The position numbers and the translations under genes are program-made. From Thermococcus radiotolerans (GTDB lineage: Archaea; Methanobacteriota_B; Thermococci; Thermococcales; Thermococcaceae): a stretch of DNA of 64,000 nt. Under the pieces are notes generated by a model that searched no databases, had not been told where the DNA came from, and worked only from the letters and a program-made list of their open reading frames with translations. The DNA lies in NCBI RefSeq assembly GCF_002214565.1, contig NZ_CP015106.1, positions 1,364,001 through 1,428,000 on the forward strand. Reading direction: 5' to 3'. This document shows positions 16,710-25,514 of the stretch, in pieces (positions within the stretch are counted from its first letter, which is position 1; every line of letters starts with the position of its first letter).

Positions 16710-17514
16710 GCTCAGAGCCCTCTGGGGAGTGGCCGTTAAAAGCTGGCGCATCTTCTTAAGCTACAAGCTCTGGTTCATCAGCGATATAGCCCTCGGCTTC
16801 TTTTTCGTTGGGCAGGCACTGCTCATAGGGATAGGCCTCACCGGGGAGCGGAACTCCGAAGCCCTTCGTGAGCTGACCGGCTACTCCGACTACGTAACCT
16901 TTGCCGTCCTCGGCTTCATGGTTCTGGGGTTCGGCATGACGTTTCTCAGCGGTTTCGTCTGGAGTGTTGTCGACGAGCTCTACGCCGGAACCCTTGAGTA
17001 TTCGTTCGCCGCCCCGATGAGAAGGATAACCTTCTTCCTCGGCAACGTCCTCACGAGACTCCTCCTCTCATTCGCGTATATGGCAGTCTACATTCCCCTG
17101 TTCGTACTCCTGTTCGGACTGAACTTCAACATCGTAGCATTCTCACGGGCCATCCCAGTGCTCCTGGTAGGGGCCGTTGGGATGGTGGGGATGGGAATGA
17201 CAGCTGCGGGAATAGTGCTCTATCTGAGGGACCCAGGCCCATTCATAAGCGTACTGGAGATGCTGATGTTCGCATTGAGCGGTGCGATGTACCCCATCTC
17301 GATACTTCCCGCTGGCCTGCAGTTCCTGGCCAGAATGCTCCCCTACGCACCCACAACTGAGGCCGTGAGAAGCGTCGTTGCCTACGGTTACGAGGCGGCG
17401 GCAGGGGAGATAGCGTATCTTTCGGTTCTCTCGATAGCATATGGCCTCCTCGGCTACCTGACGTATAAATGGAGTGAAAAACAGGCAAGAACTGTCGGTC
17501 TCAAGGCCTACTGA
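16696..17514 (+). CDS. ABC-2 type permease, second subunit
   Basis: The protein has 272 residues and about six membrane helices, with the ABC-2 signature [23 protein letters not shown] near residue 195. It shares architecture with the preceding permease but is only distantly alike in sequence. I chose the ATG at 16696, six bases after GGTGAT; an in-frame TTG at 16690 is an alternative. It ends 14 bases inside the convergent PfkB kinase gene. The three genes form a compact operon with overlaps at both junctions. Confidence 0.86.
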   Translation: MVATELRALWGVAVKSWRIFLSYKLWFISDIALGFFFVGQALLIGIGLTGERNSEALRELTGYSDYVTFAVLGFMVLGFGMTFLSGFVWSVVDELYAGTLEYSFAAPMRRITFFLGNVLTRLLLSFAYMAVYIPLFVLLFGLNFNIVAFSRAIPVLLVGAVGMVGMGMTAAGIVLYLRDPGPFISVLEMLMFALSGAMYPISILPAGLQFLARMLPYAPTTEAVRSVVAYGYEAAAGEIAYLSVLSIAYGLLGYLTYKWSEKQARTVGLKAY

Positions 17515-18391
17515 AAGGCAGGTGAAGACCGAGTTCCTTTGCAATCCTCTTGACCTCCCCCAGGGAAATCACTGCGCTCCTCGCCCCGACCTTCTGAACG
17601 GTGAGATACGCCAGCAGCATGCCGAGCCTGGCGGCTTCCTCAAGCGTCCAGCCATTGAGAACGCCGTATATAACCCCTGCGTCGAAAGCATCCCCAGCTC
17701 CGGTCGAGTCAACGACCTCTGCACTCAGCCCACGAACCTCGCGGACGTTTCCGTTCTCATCCCTCACAAGGGCACCGCCGCCGTTGAGGGTGACCACGAG
17801 GTTCCTGGCGCTTGAGAGCGAGAGGTCCAGCGAACCGAACTTCCTCCGGTATTCATCCTCGTTCATCATGAGATAATCCACCCTCGCCTCCACATCCCTC
17901 GGGAGCTCGGCCTCGCCTATGTCCAAGGAAACCGTTATCCCCCTTTCGCTGGCGAAGTTCACGACCTCAACTATCGTCTCCGGCGGATTTGAGGAGAGGT
18001 GCACGTGCCTCGCCCCCGAGAGGTAATCGAAGTCTATCTCCTTCATGCGGTTGGCACCGGGGTACTTCACTATCCTCTTGTCCTCCCCGTGTATTATGGC
18101 AACGGCAACCCCTGAGGGCGCGTCCACCGTTCTGATGCCCCCCGTATCAACGCCCAGCCTTCTAAAGTACGAGATGTGAGCCTCCCCAATCTCGTCCCTT
18201 CCAACGGCCCCTATATAGCCGGTTCTCAGCCCAAACGTGGCCAGCCAGCTTATGGTGTTGGCGGCGGCACCACCCAGACCGAAGAACGCGTTTTCGGCGT
18301 TAACCTTCTCGTGGAAATCGGGAAAACGCTCTACGAGCAGTATGATATCGTAGTTGAGGTTGCCCACACCCACAACGTCGAACCTTGCCAT
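17501..18391 (-). CDS. PfkB/ribokinase-family sugar or nucleoside kinase
   Basis: The 296-residue kinase has the PfkB N-terminal motif [17 protein letters not shown] near residue 38. The C-terminal signature [13 protein letters not shown] near residue 230 contains the catalytic Asp. The family phosphorylates sugars, nucleosides or their derivatives; Thermococcales have several members with different substrates (for example nucleoside and ribose-1-phosphate kinases), and I cannot tell which this is. The ATG at 18391 follows GAGGTGAGGGTT; the frame stays open upstream without a ribosome site. It is divergent from the ACT-domain regulator. Confidence 0.87.
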   Translation of the reverse strand: MARFDVVGVGNLNYDIILLVERFPDFHEKVNAENAFFGLGGAAANTISWLATFGLRTGYIGAVGRDEIGEAHISYFRRLGVDTGGIRTVDAPSGVAVAIIHGEDKRIVKYPGANRMKEIDFDYLSGARHVHLSSNPPETIVEVVNFASERGITVSLDIGEAELPRDVEARVDYLMMNEDEYRRKFGSLDLSLSSARNLVVTLNGGGALVRDENGNVREVRGLSAEVVDSTGAGDAFDAGVIYGVLNGWTLEEAARLGMLLAYLTVQKVGARSAVISLGEVKRIAKELGLHLPFSRP

Positions 18392-18507
18392 AACCCTCAC
18401 CTCTGAATGGAGAGATGGGCCGGGCATTGTTAATAAACTTGCGGGGGAATCCGGGGAAAGATTTAAATATCCATTCCTACCCATATATGAGTAAGAGGTG
18501 GACAAAA

Positions 18508-19101
18508 ATGATGCTCATACTGGAGGTGTACTTCAAGAACTATCCCGCCAGGAGGAAGGTGGCAGAGTTCCTCTTTGAGAACGGTCTCAGCGTGAAGAAC
18601 GGGAAGATATACCTCAGAAACGTGGAAGTTCCGATAAGCGAGCTCGCGAGGGTAATCGGGGTCAATAGGAAGATAGTGTACCACACGATAGAATACATCG
18701 AGAAGACGTATCCCCTCAAGCTCATCTTCGAGAGGCTCAACCCCCTTCCGAGCCTCATAGACGTCGCACCCCTGATGGGATGGGAGGTTCTGGAGATAGA
18801 ACTGGAGAAAGAAGGTTACCTCCGCGGTTTCTCAGAGGTCCTCGGTCTGCTCTCGGAGAACGGCGTTCCGGTCATGGAGGTCTTCAGCAGAAACCTCCGC
18901 GAGGAGCCCACGAAGCTATACATAGTCATAGACGGCACTCTTCCAGTTGAAGTCTTCATGAGGGTCAAGGAGATGGAGGGGTTCAGAAAGCTAATCCTCC
19001 ACACCCCGGAAAAGGACAAGGAAAAGTACGTCTGCAACTACTGCGAGGTCAAATACTGCCCGAAAAGGATCCTAATCGAGAGGCTAGAGGCTACCCCGTG
19101 A
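18508..19101 (+). CDS. ACT-domain regulator of amino acid metabolism (COG2150-like)
   Basis: This 197-residue protein has an N-terminal winged-helix-like region (about residues 35-75, with [24 protein letters not shown]) and an ACT-like alpha/beta region in the second half. The C-terminal [12 protein letters not shown] may hold a metal. It resembles archaeal proteins annotated as regulators of amino acid metabolism with an ACT domain. The ATG at 18508 is preceded by GAGGTG at 18495-18500, and a TATA-like TTTAAATA near 18463 rules out the longer frame. The last 11 bases overlap the convergent acylphosphatase gene. Confidence 0.78.
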   Translation: MMLILEVYFKNYPARRKVAEFLFENGLSVKNGKIYLRNVEVPISELARVIGVNRKIVYHTIEYIEKTYPLKLIFERLNPLPSLIDVAPLMGWEVLEIELEKEGYLRGFSEVLGLLSENGVPVMEVFSRNLREEPTKLYIVIDGTLPVEVFMRVKEMEGFRKLILHTPEKDKEKYVCNYCEVKYCPKRILIERLEATP

Positions 19102-19366
19102 CCCTGAACCCTTCAAGCCCCTCCGGTTCTTCCCATTTTACGTCAACCCTCGTGACCCTCGCTAGGAGCGGGCCCTGGTGAGCCCAGCCGATCAGTGCCT
19201 CAACCCTCTCCGGGTCACCCTCTATGACGGCCTCGACGGTTCCGTCGGGCAAATTCCTCACCCAGCCGCTAACGCCGAGCTTTCTCGCTTCCCTCTGCAT
19301 GCTCCACCTGAATCCAACCCCCTGAACGCGCCCGTAGATTTTAAGGTGAGCCCTTACCCTCCTCAT
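19091..19366 (-). CDS. acyP: Acylphosphatase
   Basis: The 91-residue protein carries the acylphosphatase signature [17 protein letters not shown], with the phosphate-binding loop and catalytic Arg. It also has the conserved [17 protein letters not shown] with the catalytic Asn. It hydrolyses carboxyl-phosphate bonds in compounds such as acetyl phosphate and carbamoyl phosphate. The length is typical. The ATG at 19366 is preceded by GAGGGGATGGTGT. It is convergent with and slightly overlaps the ACT-domain gene. Confidence 0.93.
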   Translation of the reverse strand: MRRVRAHLKIYGRVQGVGFRWSMQREARKLGVSGWVRNLPDGTVEAVIEGDPERVEALIGWAHQGPLLARVTRVDVKWEEPEGLEGFRVTG

Positions 19367-19436
19367 ACACCATCCCCTCGATGATACTCCCACAACCGAT
19401 TTAAGCTTATCCGTCGAGCCTAATCCGGTGGGGAAG

Positions 19437-19748
19437 ATGGAGATGATACTGGTCTACACGACCTTCCCCGACTGGGATAGCGCGGAGAGAATAGTGAAGA
19501 CCCTCCTAGAGAGGAAGCTCATCGCCTGTGCCAACCTCAGGGAGCACAAAGCGCTCTACTGGTGGGAGGGGAAGATCGAGGAAGAGGCGGAAGTCGGCGC
19601 CATACTCAAGACGGAGGTCGAGAAGTGGAAGGAACTGCGGGAGGCCATCAAGGAGATGCACCCGTACGAGGCCCCCATGATTGCCAGGATAGAGGTGGAC
19701 AAGGTCAACGGGGAGTACCTGGAGTGGCTTGAGAAGGTGCTGTCATGA
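19437..19748 (+). CDS. cutA: CutA1-type periplasmic-divalent-cation-tolerance homologue
   Basis: The 103-residue protein matches CutA1: the start [32 protein letters not shown], the [19 protein letters not shown] core, and the [24 protein letters not shown] end. CutA1 is a very stable trimer with a ferredoxin-like fold. Its role in archaea is unclear, with metal binding reported for the family. I chose the ATG at 19437 because GGTGGGG lies just upstream. It overlaps the next gene by four bases, so the two are likely cotranscribed. Confidence 0.92.
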   Translation: MEMILVYTTFPDWDSAERIVKTLLERKLIACANLREHKALYWWEGKIEEEAEVGAILKTEVEKWKELREAIKEMHPYEAPMIARIEVDKVNGEYLEWLEKVLS

Positions 19749-20332
19749 TAAGGAAGGTCAAGCCGCAGATCCGCGTCGTTGGATTCGACGACGGAACCTT
19801 CTCTTTCTCCTCCAAACTCGAACAGGAGAAGACGATTCTGATAGGCGTGGTCATGAAGGGCTCCCAGGAGGTTGTTGGCGTTCTCTCGCGCTGGATAACC
19901 GTCGACGGAAACGACGCCACCGATGCGATGATAGACGCCGTCAACTCCTCCAGATTCAAAGACCTGCGCGTGATAATGCTGAAGGGAATAACCTACGCCG
20001 GCTTCAACGTCGTTGACCTCGAAAGGCTCCACTCCGAGACGGGCCTGCCCGTCGTTGTCGTGGTGAGGAAGAGGCCAGACCTGGGGGCAATGGAGGCCGC
20101 GCTGAGAAAGCACTTCACCGATGCCGAGGGGAGGATAGGCCTTCTGAGGAAAGCCCCATCCCTGGTGGAGCTCGTCCCGGAGAGGCTCTACGTCCAAGCG
20201 GTGGGCCTCGAAGCCGATACAGCCGCGGAGATAGTCCGGGTGACGACCAAAACGGGCCTGATTCCGGAGCCCCTGAGGCTGGCACACATGATAGCCAGCG
20301 CCGTGATGAGGGGAGAGAGCACGCGGGAGTAG
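19745..20332 (+). CDS. DUF99 (UPF0215) family protein
   Basis: This 195-residue archaeal protein belongs to the DUF99/UPF0215 family. It shows the N-terminal [14 protein letters not shown] motif with conserved acidic residues. The family has been linked structurally to the endonuclease V fold; catalytic activity is not established to my knowledge. Other visible features are a Val-rich central strand region ([22 protein letters not shown]) and a C-terminal [11 protein letters not shown] helix. The start overlaps cutA as ATGA. Confidence 0.82.
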   Translation: MIRKVKPQIRVVGFDDGTFSFSSKLEQEKTILIGVVMKGSQEVVGVLSRWITVDGNDATDAMIDAVNSSRFKDLRVIMLKGITYAGFNVVDLERLHSETGLPVVVVVRKRPDLGAMEAALRKHFTDAEGRIGLLRKAPSLVELVPERLYVQAVGLEADTAAEIVRVTTKTGLIPEPLRLAHMIASAVMRGESTRE

Positions 20333-20424
20333 GTTTATAAGAGGCTCCAGGAAAGAAAGAAACGGCCGATGATGGCAACAGGGTAGCTACCGAATCTTGA
20401 TGTGGAAGCCGTTCCAGTCTGAGG

Positions 20425-21261
20425 CTAATCACACGGTACCAGCAGCACCGGGACTTTTGAGTCCCTCATGACCCTCTCCGCGGTGCTACCGAGGAGCAGG
20501 TCCTTCAGGAAGTTTCTGCCCTTCTTACCGATGACTATGAGCGTGGCGTTCTTTGCCAGTGCGGTTCCTATTATCGCCTGACTGGCGGAACCCACGAGGA
20601 CCTCAAACTCAAACTCCGCCCTCACGCCCTTGGCGGATTTCCGCAGGTTGAGCTTCGCCACCTCTATGTTGTGCTCAAGCTCGTCCATCTTGCCGTAGTC
20701 CACGGAGTGGACGAGGATTCCCTTCTCTATGAGCTCCTCGAACTCCCTCACGGTCTTGATTATCTTTATCGAGCACTTCGAGAAGTCCAGCGTGACCAGA
20801 GGGCGCTTGAATATCGTCGAGCAGTCCACCGAGGGCTCGAAACCGTCATCCTTCTTCTGGTACTTCAGAAGGAGAACCGGCCGCCTAGTGGCCCTGGCGA
20901 GGTTGGAGGCGGTGCTGCCCATGAACATAGTCCTCCAGATGTTCTCGCCGACGCTTGGGATGACGACGAGGTCTATGTCCATCTCCTCCGCCACCTCGGC
21001 TATCTCAATCGAGGGGATGCCTATCCTGACTATCGCGTTCACGGTTACACCGTCAGTTTTGAGCTCCTCGGCGAGCTTCTCAAGCTTCTCGCGGTAGATA
21101 TCCTCGAGCTCGAAAGCCTCGAACTCGGCGATGGTTATGTCAACGACGTGAATGAGGTGGAGCTCCCTAACCCCCATGGAGACGAGTTCGGGAATGCATG
21201 TGCGAAGGGCGTGCAGGGAAACGTCCGAAAAGTCGGTCGGATACAAAACTTTCTCAAACAT
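20425..21261 (-). CDS. Tandem universal stress protein
   Basis: The 278-residue protein is two Usp domains in a row (about residues 1-145 and 150-278). The second has an intact ATP-binding signature, GKKGRNFLKDLLLGSTAERV (G-x2-G-x9-GS/T). The first has a weaker version in which the first glycine is replaced (SVGENIWRTMFMGSTA). Usp proteins bind ATP or act in stress responses; no specific partner is known here. The ATG at 21261 follows GAGGTGTCCAAG. It is 49 bases after the Lrp-type gene and may be the tail of the long leftward gene train or separately transcribed. Confidence 0.88.
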   Translation of the reverse strand: MFEKVLYPTDFSDVSLHALRTCIPELVSMGVRELHLIHVVDITIAEFEAFELEDIYREKLEKLAEELKTDGVTVNAIVRIGIPSIEIAEVAEEMDIDLVVIPSVGENIWRTMFMGSTASNLARATRRPVLLLKYQKKDDGFEPSVDCSTIFKRPLVTLDFSKCSIKIIKTVREFEELIEKGILVHSVDYGKMDELEHNIEVAKLNLRKSAKGVRAEFEFEVLVGSASQAIIGTALAKNATLIVIGKKGRNFLKDLLLGSTAERVMRDSKVPVLLVPCD

Positions 21262-21310
21262 CTTGGACACCTCGGTATTAATTTGGATGTTGATGCTTAT
21301 TATCGTTGCT

Positions 21311-21850
21311 CTAGACGTGCTTGTATTTCATGCGGGTCGTGAACAGCTTCGGACTGGAGACAGCCGGAAGTATCAGGGTTTTCTGGATTATATCCCTCCC
21401 CTGGAGAAACTCGTCTATCGTCTTTTTGAGCTCCTTGAAGTCCTTGTCGAAGAACTTGATTACCACATTGTACTCTCCTATGTACTCGTCTATTTCAAAG
21501 ACCTTCCTGTGAGATATCGCCTCCTCCATGAAGCTTGCGACTTTTTCCTTTGGTGCGTCTTCCTTGAATTTGACAATCACATCGGCCGACGCCAGACCGA
21601 ACTCCTCAAAGATAAACAATGCCATTATCCGTATGTAGCCCCTTTCCTGAAGGCTTATCCTGTGCCTTCTGGCGGTCGGGACTGAAACGCCCGTTATTCT
21701 CGCGAGTTCAGTGTCGGGAAGTCTGCCGTTCTCCCTCAACGCCAGGAAAATCTTAACGTCAAGGTCGCTCAGCTCGCCCTTGCTCATCTCCCTCCAGAAC
21801 TTGATGTCCTCGGGGTCCCATGAATAGGATTTTTTCTTTTTGTTCACCAT
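21311..21850 (-). CDS. Lrp/AsnC-family transcriptional regulator
   Basis: The 179-residue protein has a Lys-rich N-terminal extension, then a winged helix-turn-helix (residues 28-75, with PDTELARITGVSVPTARRHRISLQERGYI). A C-terminal RAM/ACT-like domain with IGEYNVVIKFFDKDFKEL follows. Such regulators respond to amino acids or related small molecules. It sits 38 bases downstream of DUF6092 at the end of the transport/catabolism gene train, which makes it a candidate local regulator of those genes, though linkage is the only evidence. Confidence 0.85.
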   Translation of the reverse strand: MVNKKKKSYSWDPEDIKFWREMSKGELSDLDVKIFLALRENGRLPDTELARITGVSVPTARRHRISLQERGYIRIMALFIFEEFGLASADVIVKFKEDAPKEKVASFMEEAISHRKVFEIDEYIGEYNVVIKFFDKDFKELKKTIDEFLQGRDIIQKTLILPAVSSPKLFTTRMKYKHV

Positions 21851-21888
21851 AACGTGTCACCTAAATAAAGAATTTGGGAAAAATAGAC

Positions 21889-22191
21889 TTAAGTTTTTTG
21901 ATCCCTGATAATTCTTGCAAGCTCCCGCGACAGTTCATCCGTCAGCCTCACGAATTCCTCCTGGTCGTACATCAGGACGTCGATGGCCTCCTCAACGAGC
22001 CCTCTGAGCCTGAGCACCTCCCCGCTGGCCTTGCCCTCATCCTCCATAATCTCTATCAGCCTCGAAGCTGCGTCGAGCAACCTCAACGGCCCGTAGAGCT
22101 TTGGCTCGTCTACGCATCCCCTCGCGCTCGTTATCAAAAACGCCAGGAGCTGAAAGTGCTTGTCACTCAAAAGGCCGTCCGTACTCCTCAA
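21889..22191 (-). CDS. DUF6092-like small helical protein
   Basis: The protein has up to 100 residues, mostly helical. A segment LLAFLITSARGCVDEPKLYGPLRLLDAASRLIEIM resembles DUF6092 proteins of unknown function (my recollection, unverified). It overlaps the end of the nitroreductase gene. The start is uncertain: a TTG at 22191 gives the length stated, and a TTG at 22170 would give 93 residues. The overlap implies translational coupling with the upstream gene. The single cysteine near residue 26 is the only notable polar core residue. Confidence 0.65.
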   Translation of the reverse strand: MRSTDGLLSDKHFQLLAFLITSARGCVDEPKLYGPLRLLDAASRLIEIMEDEGKASGEVLRLRGLVEEAIDVLMYDQEEFVRLTDELSRELARIIRDQKT

Positions 22192-22687
22192 CGTGCACTA
22201 CCTCCCTCAATGGTTTTCTCCTCGGCGGCTTCGGCCAGACCTTCGGATAGCCGAAGATAAGGATAAGGACCGGCTCCACGTGCTCGGGTATGTTCAGGAG
22301 TTCCCTGAGGGCGGCTTTGTTGAAGGAAAGCACCGGACAGGAGCCTATGCCCAGTGAGTATGCCATCAGCATCATGTTCTGGGCCGCCATAGAGACGTCC
22401 ATGAGGGCGCTTTCCGCCCCGAGCTTCCCGCCCCTTTCGGCCAGTTTGCGGTTTACGCAGAGCACCACAAGGGCCGCAGGATTTCCAAACAGGCCGGGAG
22501 AGAGTAGTTTCACCTTCTCAACGTTGTCCCTCTCCATGACAACGACGAACTCCCACGGCTGAACGTTGCTCCCGCTCGGAGCCCATATCCCGGCCTCAAG
22601 GATTTTTCTCATGTCCTCCAAGGGGATATCCCTCTCCTGGAATCTCCTGACGGCCCTTCTGCCCTTTATCGCTTCCATTACCTCCAA
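22163..22687 (-). CDS. Nitroreductase-family FMN oxidoreductase
   Basis: The 174-residue protein begins MEVMEAIKGRRAVRRFQERDIP, the typical nitroreductase start with FMN-phosphate-binding Arg residues. It continues with APSGSNVQPWEFVVV and a C-terminal FGYPKVWPKPPRRKPL. The family uses FMN and NAD(P)H to reduce diverse substrates. The start is a TTG at 22687, five bases after GGTGAG; this keeps the conserved MEV-EAI start, whereas the ATG nine bases downstream has its ribosome site too close. It lies 12 bases after the M29/NicX-like gene and is probably a redox step of that pathway. Confidence 0.87.
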   Translation of the reverse strand: MEVMEAIKGRRAVRRFQERDIPLEDMRKILEAGIWAPSGSNVQPWEFVVVMERDNVEKVKLLSPGLFGNPAALVVLCVNRKLAERGGKLGAESALMDVSMAAQNMMLMAYSLGIGSCPVLSFNKAALRELLNIPEHVEPVLILIFGYPKVWPKPPRRKPLREVVHVEEYGRPFE

Positions 22688-22699
22688 TTTGGCTCACCC

Positions 22700-23740
22700 T
22701 CACTCCTTGAGGAGACGCTTCTCCAGCCTCTTCAGCTCGGGATGAACGTACTCCCCGTCCTTTATGATGTACCTCCCATCGCCTCTGACGGTCGGGGCCA
22801 GGCATATGCCGTCGGTGTGGCTCTTCGCGGGACCGAACTTGCCCTTAAAGCTCTCGGCCTGATTGCCGAGGCCCCACTCCACAGCCCCCCAGACGCGCTC
22901 GTCCTCCAGGATGTTTCCGGTGAGCTTTGCACCGGGGTTGCAGCCGTAGGAGATGTGGGCTATGTTGAACATGTTTGGGTCGTTGAAGCCCCGGAGCCAT
23001 CTCTCGAAGAACCTGGCCTCCCAGCCACCGTCTATCCCCACGACCTTTCCTTCCTCGACCTCAAGGACTATCGGCTCCTTCAGTATTCCGAGCTCCTGCG
23101 GGGGCCACACGGAGCCATCGAAGACTATGGTTCCGTTTATGGTCTCCTCCACCGGTGCCCAGTCCACCTGCCCAAAGAGCATGTAGTCGCCGGGCCCGTT
23201 AACGTCCCCCTCCATGAACACGGGCCTCTCCGGGTCATTTTCGAATTCAACGTCCATACCCGCGGGGCTGGTTATCTCCATCTTCCTGCTCTCTCTGGTC
23301 AGCTTTGCCAGAACCCTTTGGAATTCAAGGAGAACCGGGACGTTTATCCTTCCGATGTTCCGCACCATCATATCGCCCGTCATTCCAACGAGACAGATGT
23401 AGCGCACACTCCCCTCGGCCATAACCCTGTCCCAGGGGGTCGAGTAGAGGAGCCAGCTTTTGTTGAACTCTATCCAGACGTCCGCGTTCTTCAGAGCGGC
23501 CTCAAGGGGACCCATCGGCAGGTACGGATCGGCGGCCTTTCCGACGTGGGGCGGCATTGGATACCACAGGACGAGGGGCTTCGCCCCTACGAGCTTCGCC
23601 GCCTTGGCGGTTGCCTCCACAACGTTCCAATCGCTCCCGGTGTCGGCGGTTATAACAACGGTCTCTCCGGGCTGAACCTTCATAATGTCCCTAACCAGCG
23701 TGTAGGCCCCTTCCTGCACCTCTATCGAAAGCTCATTCAC
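22700..23740 (-). CDS. M29 aminopeptidase/NicX-like metalloenzyme
   Basis: The roughly 346-residue protein belongs to the group of M29 leucyl aminopeptidases (aminopeptidase T) that also contains 2,5-dihydroxypyridine dioxygenase NicX. In the C-terminal half it has a His in NIAHISYGCNPGAKLTG and the motif KSHTDG about 46 residues later. This His...His-x-Asp arrangement matches the iron ligands I recall for NicX at similar positions, so a non-peptidase oxygenase or hydrolase fold use is possible. An oxygenase is unlikely in a strict anaerobe. The start is uncertain: GTG at 23740 overlaps the upstream racemase gene, and TTG at 23755 is the alternative. Confidence 0.75.
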   Translation of the reverse strand: MNELSIEVQEGAYTLVRDIMKVQPGETVVITADTGSDWNVVEATAKAAKLVGAKPLVLWYPMPPHVGKAADPYLPMGPLEAALKNADVWIEFNKSWLLYSTPWDRVMAEGSVRYICLVGMTGDMMVRNIGRINVPVLLEFQRVLAKLTRESRKMEITSPAGMDVEFENDPERPVFMEGDVNGPGDYMLFGQVDWAPVEETINGTIVFDGSVWPPQELGILKEPIVLEVEEGKVVGIDGGWEARFFERWLRGFNDPNMFNIAHISYGCNPGAKLTGNILEDERVWGAVEWGLGNQAESFKGKFGPAKSHTDGICLAPTVRGDGRYIIKDGEYVHPELKRLEKRLLKE

Positions 23741-24395
23741 CCTCCATCCCCCCAAGCTCCACTATATCCTCAACAATCTTAACAGCAGAGGCGACTGGGT
23801 CAAGGATGGGGACGTCGAAGAACGGCTGAACCTTCTCCGCGAATCCGGCCAGCCCGGTGCAACCAAGGAGAACAACATCGGCGCCGTCCGATATGGCCAG
23901 GGATATTTCCTCCCTGAGCAGGCGCACAGTTCGGTCCTCGTCGGCTGTTATTTCCGGAACCGAGATGTCTATTCCCCTTATGCTCGTTACCCGCTTCTCC
24001 ATCCTGTACTTCAGTACCAGCTCCTCGAAGAGGGGCACCGCGGTCTTTGAAACCGTCACTATTCCAGTTTTCCTTCCAAGGACCGAGGCCAGGGCAAGGG
24101 AAGCCTGGCAGGGACCGACTGTCGGGGTGGGAATCAGGGAGCGGATAACATCGACCGCCGGGTCGAGGCAGCAGTTGACGATTATCCCGTCGTACCCCCC
24201 ATGAAGCTCTAGGGCCTTCCGAACTATGAGCGGGAGAACCTCGGTTTCGGCGGCCCTGTTCTCTATTGACCTGGGTCCGTTTTCCAGGCTCACAACGTCT
24301 ATGTGCGTGTCCTTCGATGCGAACGTTTCGTAGATTCTCCTGTCGGATTCGTTCCATTCATCCGTTCCAACGGGATTTATGACGAGTATTCTCAT
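23733..24395 (-). CDS. Asp/Glu/hydantoin racemase-family protein (first copy)
   Basis: The 220-residue protein starts MRILVINPVGTDEW and has the two catalytic cysteines of the Asp/Glu/hydantoin racemase family, in VNCCLDP near residue 75 and LLGCTGLAG near residue 180. Such enzymes are cofactor-independent racemases acting on carbon next to a carboxyl or hydantoin carbonyl; some family members are maleate isomerases or decarboxylases. A distant second copy lies at 25515-26201 in the same operon, on the other side of DUF917. It overlaps the M29/NicX-like gene slightly. The specific substrate is unknown. Confidence 0.85.
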   Translation of the reverse strand: MRILVINPVGTDEWNESDRRIYETFASKDTHIDVVSLENGPRSIENRAAETEVLPLIVRKALELHGGYDGIIVNCCLDPAVDVIRSLIPTPTVGPCQASLALASVLGRKTGIVTVSKTAVPLFEELVLKYRMEKRVTSIRGIDISVPEITADEDRTVRLLREEISLAISDGADVVLLGCTGLAGFAEKVQPFFDVPILDPVASAVKIVEDIVELGGMEGE

Positions 24396-24417
24396 GGAGA
24401 CACCTCAAAAAATGAAT

Positions 24418-25500
24418 TCAGCGAAGACGCTCCTCTATCGGAACGTACTCCCTCTCAAGCCCCAGATACTTCGGCCCGAATATCTCCAGACCCTTTGGTG
24501 TTCTCCACAGCTCGGGAGCGGGGAAGCCAACGACGACGTACTCCTTCCCCTCCTCCACGTGGGGGTTCGTCACGGGGTGGCCGTCCGGGGTAAGCACTGA
24601 TATGAGGTCGGGTATCGTGACGTCAACCTCCCCGTTCCTCCAGGAGATTAGGTTCTCGTTCTTGTACCAGACCCTGTAAATCTCCCCCTCGAACTCACCC
24701 GTTCCCTCAAGTTCGAATTCCCCGACGGTGAATCCCGATTCCTCCTGCCATTCTGCATTCGTGGCGACGCCCTCGAACAGCAGGAAGCCGTTCCCCGCTT
24801 TGAGCAATGCCCTTATCGGGTCCCCCCCGTTTTCCCTGGCGGTTCTCAGCGCCCTGCCCATGTTCAGAGCGTGGCTTATGGCGTCCTTCACAACCGCGTT
24901 CCTGAGTTCCCTCCCCCTGACCGGGTGCGACGTGACACCAACGTTGGTTTTTATCGAAGACGCTATGGCCCTGACGAGCTTTTCGGCCTGGAAGTCATCC
25001 TTGACGCGGCCCACCACTATCTCGTCACCGTAGGGTGTAACAACGGCAAACGGGGCCATCTCAACACCGACGATGTAATACGTGGTATGCTGTAGCTCCG
25101 GAACCGACCTTCCTGCAGGGTCACCGTCGACTATCGGCCTCCCCAGTCTGGCCGCCGTCGCCAGTGCCGCCGCCGTGTTAGCCCCACCGAGTTCGGTCGA
25201 GATGACGGCGGCGAATTCCTCCCCCATGAAATCCTCCAAAACCCGATAGGAACGAACGGCCTCGCCCTCCTCGTAGAAGGATTCGACCTTTTCGCCGGCA
25301 AGGGAGCCGACGAAATACGGCATCGGCACCACGCCATCGTCGGGAATCTCCTCCAAACTTGCCAAGCGGAACTCCCGCCCGGCGTCAAGCTCCTTCTTTA
25401 CCATCTCCCAGCCTTCTGCGAGGTCGCCGCCCCCACCGGTACCAAGGACGGTGCAACCCTCCAAGAGGTCCCTTAAATCCTGCTCGTGCAACACCCTCAT
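24418..25500 (-). CDS. DUF917 family protein
   Basis: The 360-residue protein has the DUF917 hallmark near its N-terminus, CTVLGTGGGGDLAEG, and the family's GGANTAAALATAARLGRPIVDGD segment near residue 100. DUF917 genes are often next to hydantoinase and hydantoin racemase genes. As I recall, the family has been tied to thiohydantoin desulfuration and renamed accordingly; I could not check this. The ATG at 25500 follows GGAGGTGGAAGT, 14 bases after the upstream racemase gene. Flanking by two racemase-family genes and an Opp transporter supports a catabolic role on a cyclic amide substrate. Confidence 0.83.
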   Translation of the reverse strand: MRVLHEQDLRDLLEGCTVLGTGGGGDLAEGWEMVKKELDAGREFRLASLEEIPDDGVVPMPYFVGSLAGEKVESFYEEGEAVRSYRVLEDFMGEEFAAVISTELGGANTAAALATAARLGRPIVDGDPAGRSVPELQHTTYYIVGVEMAPFAVVTPYGDEIVVGRVKDDFQAEKLVRAIASSIKTNVGVTSHPVRGRELRNAVVKDAISHALNMGRALRTARENGGDPIRALLKAGNGFLLFEGVATNAEWQEESGFTVGEFELEGTGEFEGEIYRVWYKNENLISWRNGEVDVTIPDLISVLTPDGHPVTNPHVEEGKEYVVVGFPAPELWRTPKGLEIFGPKYLGLEREYVPIEERLR

Positions 25501-25514
25501 ACTTCCACCTCCAG

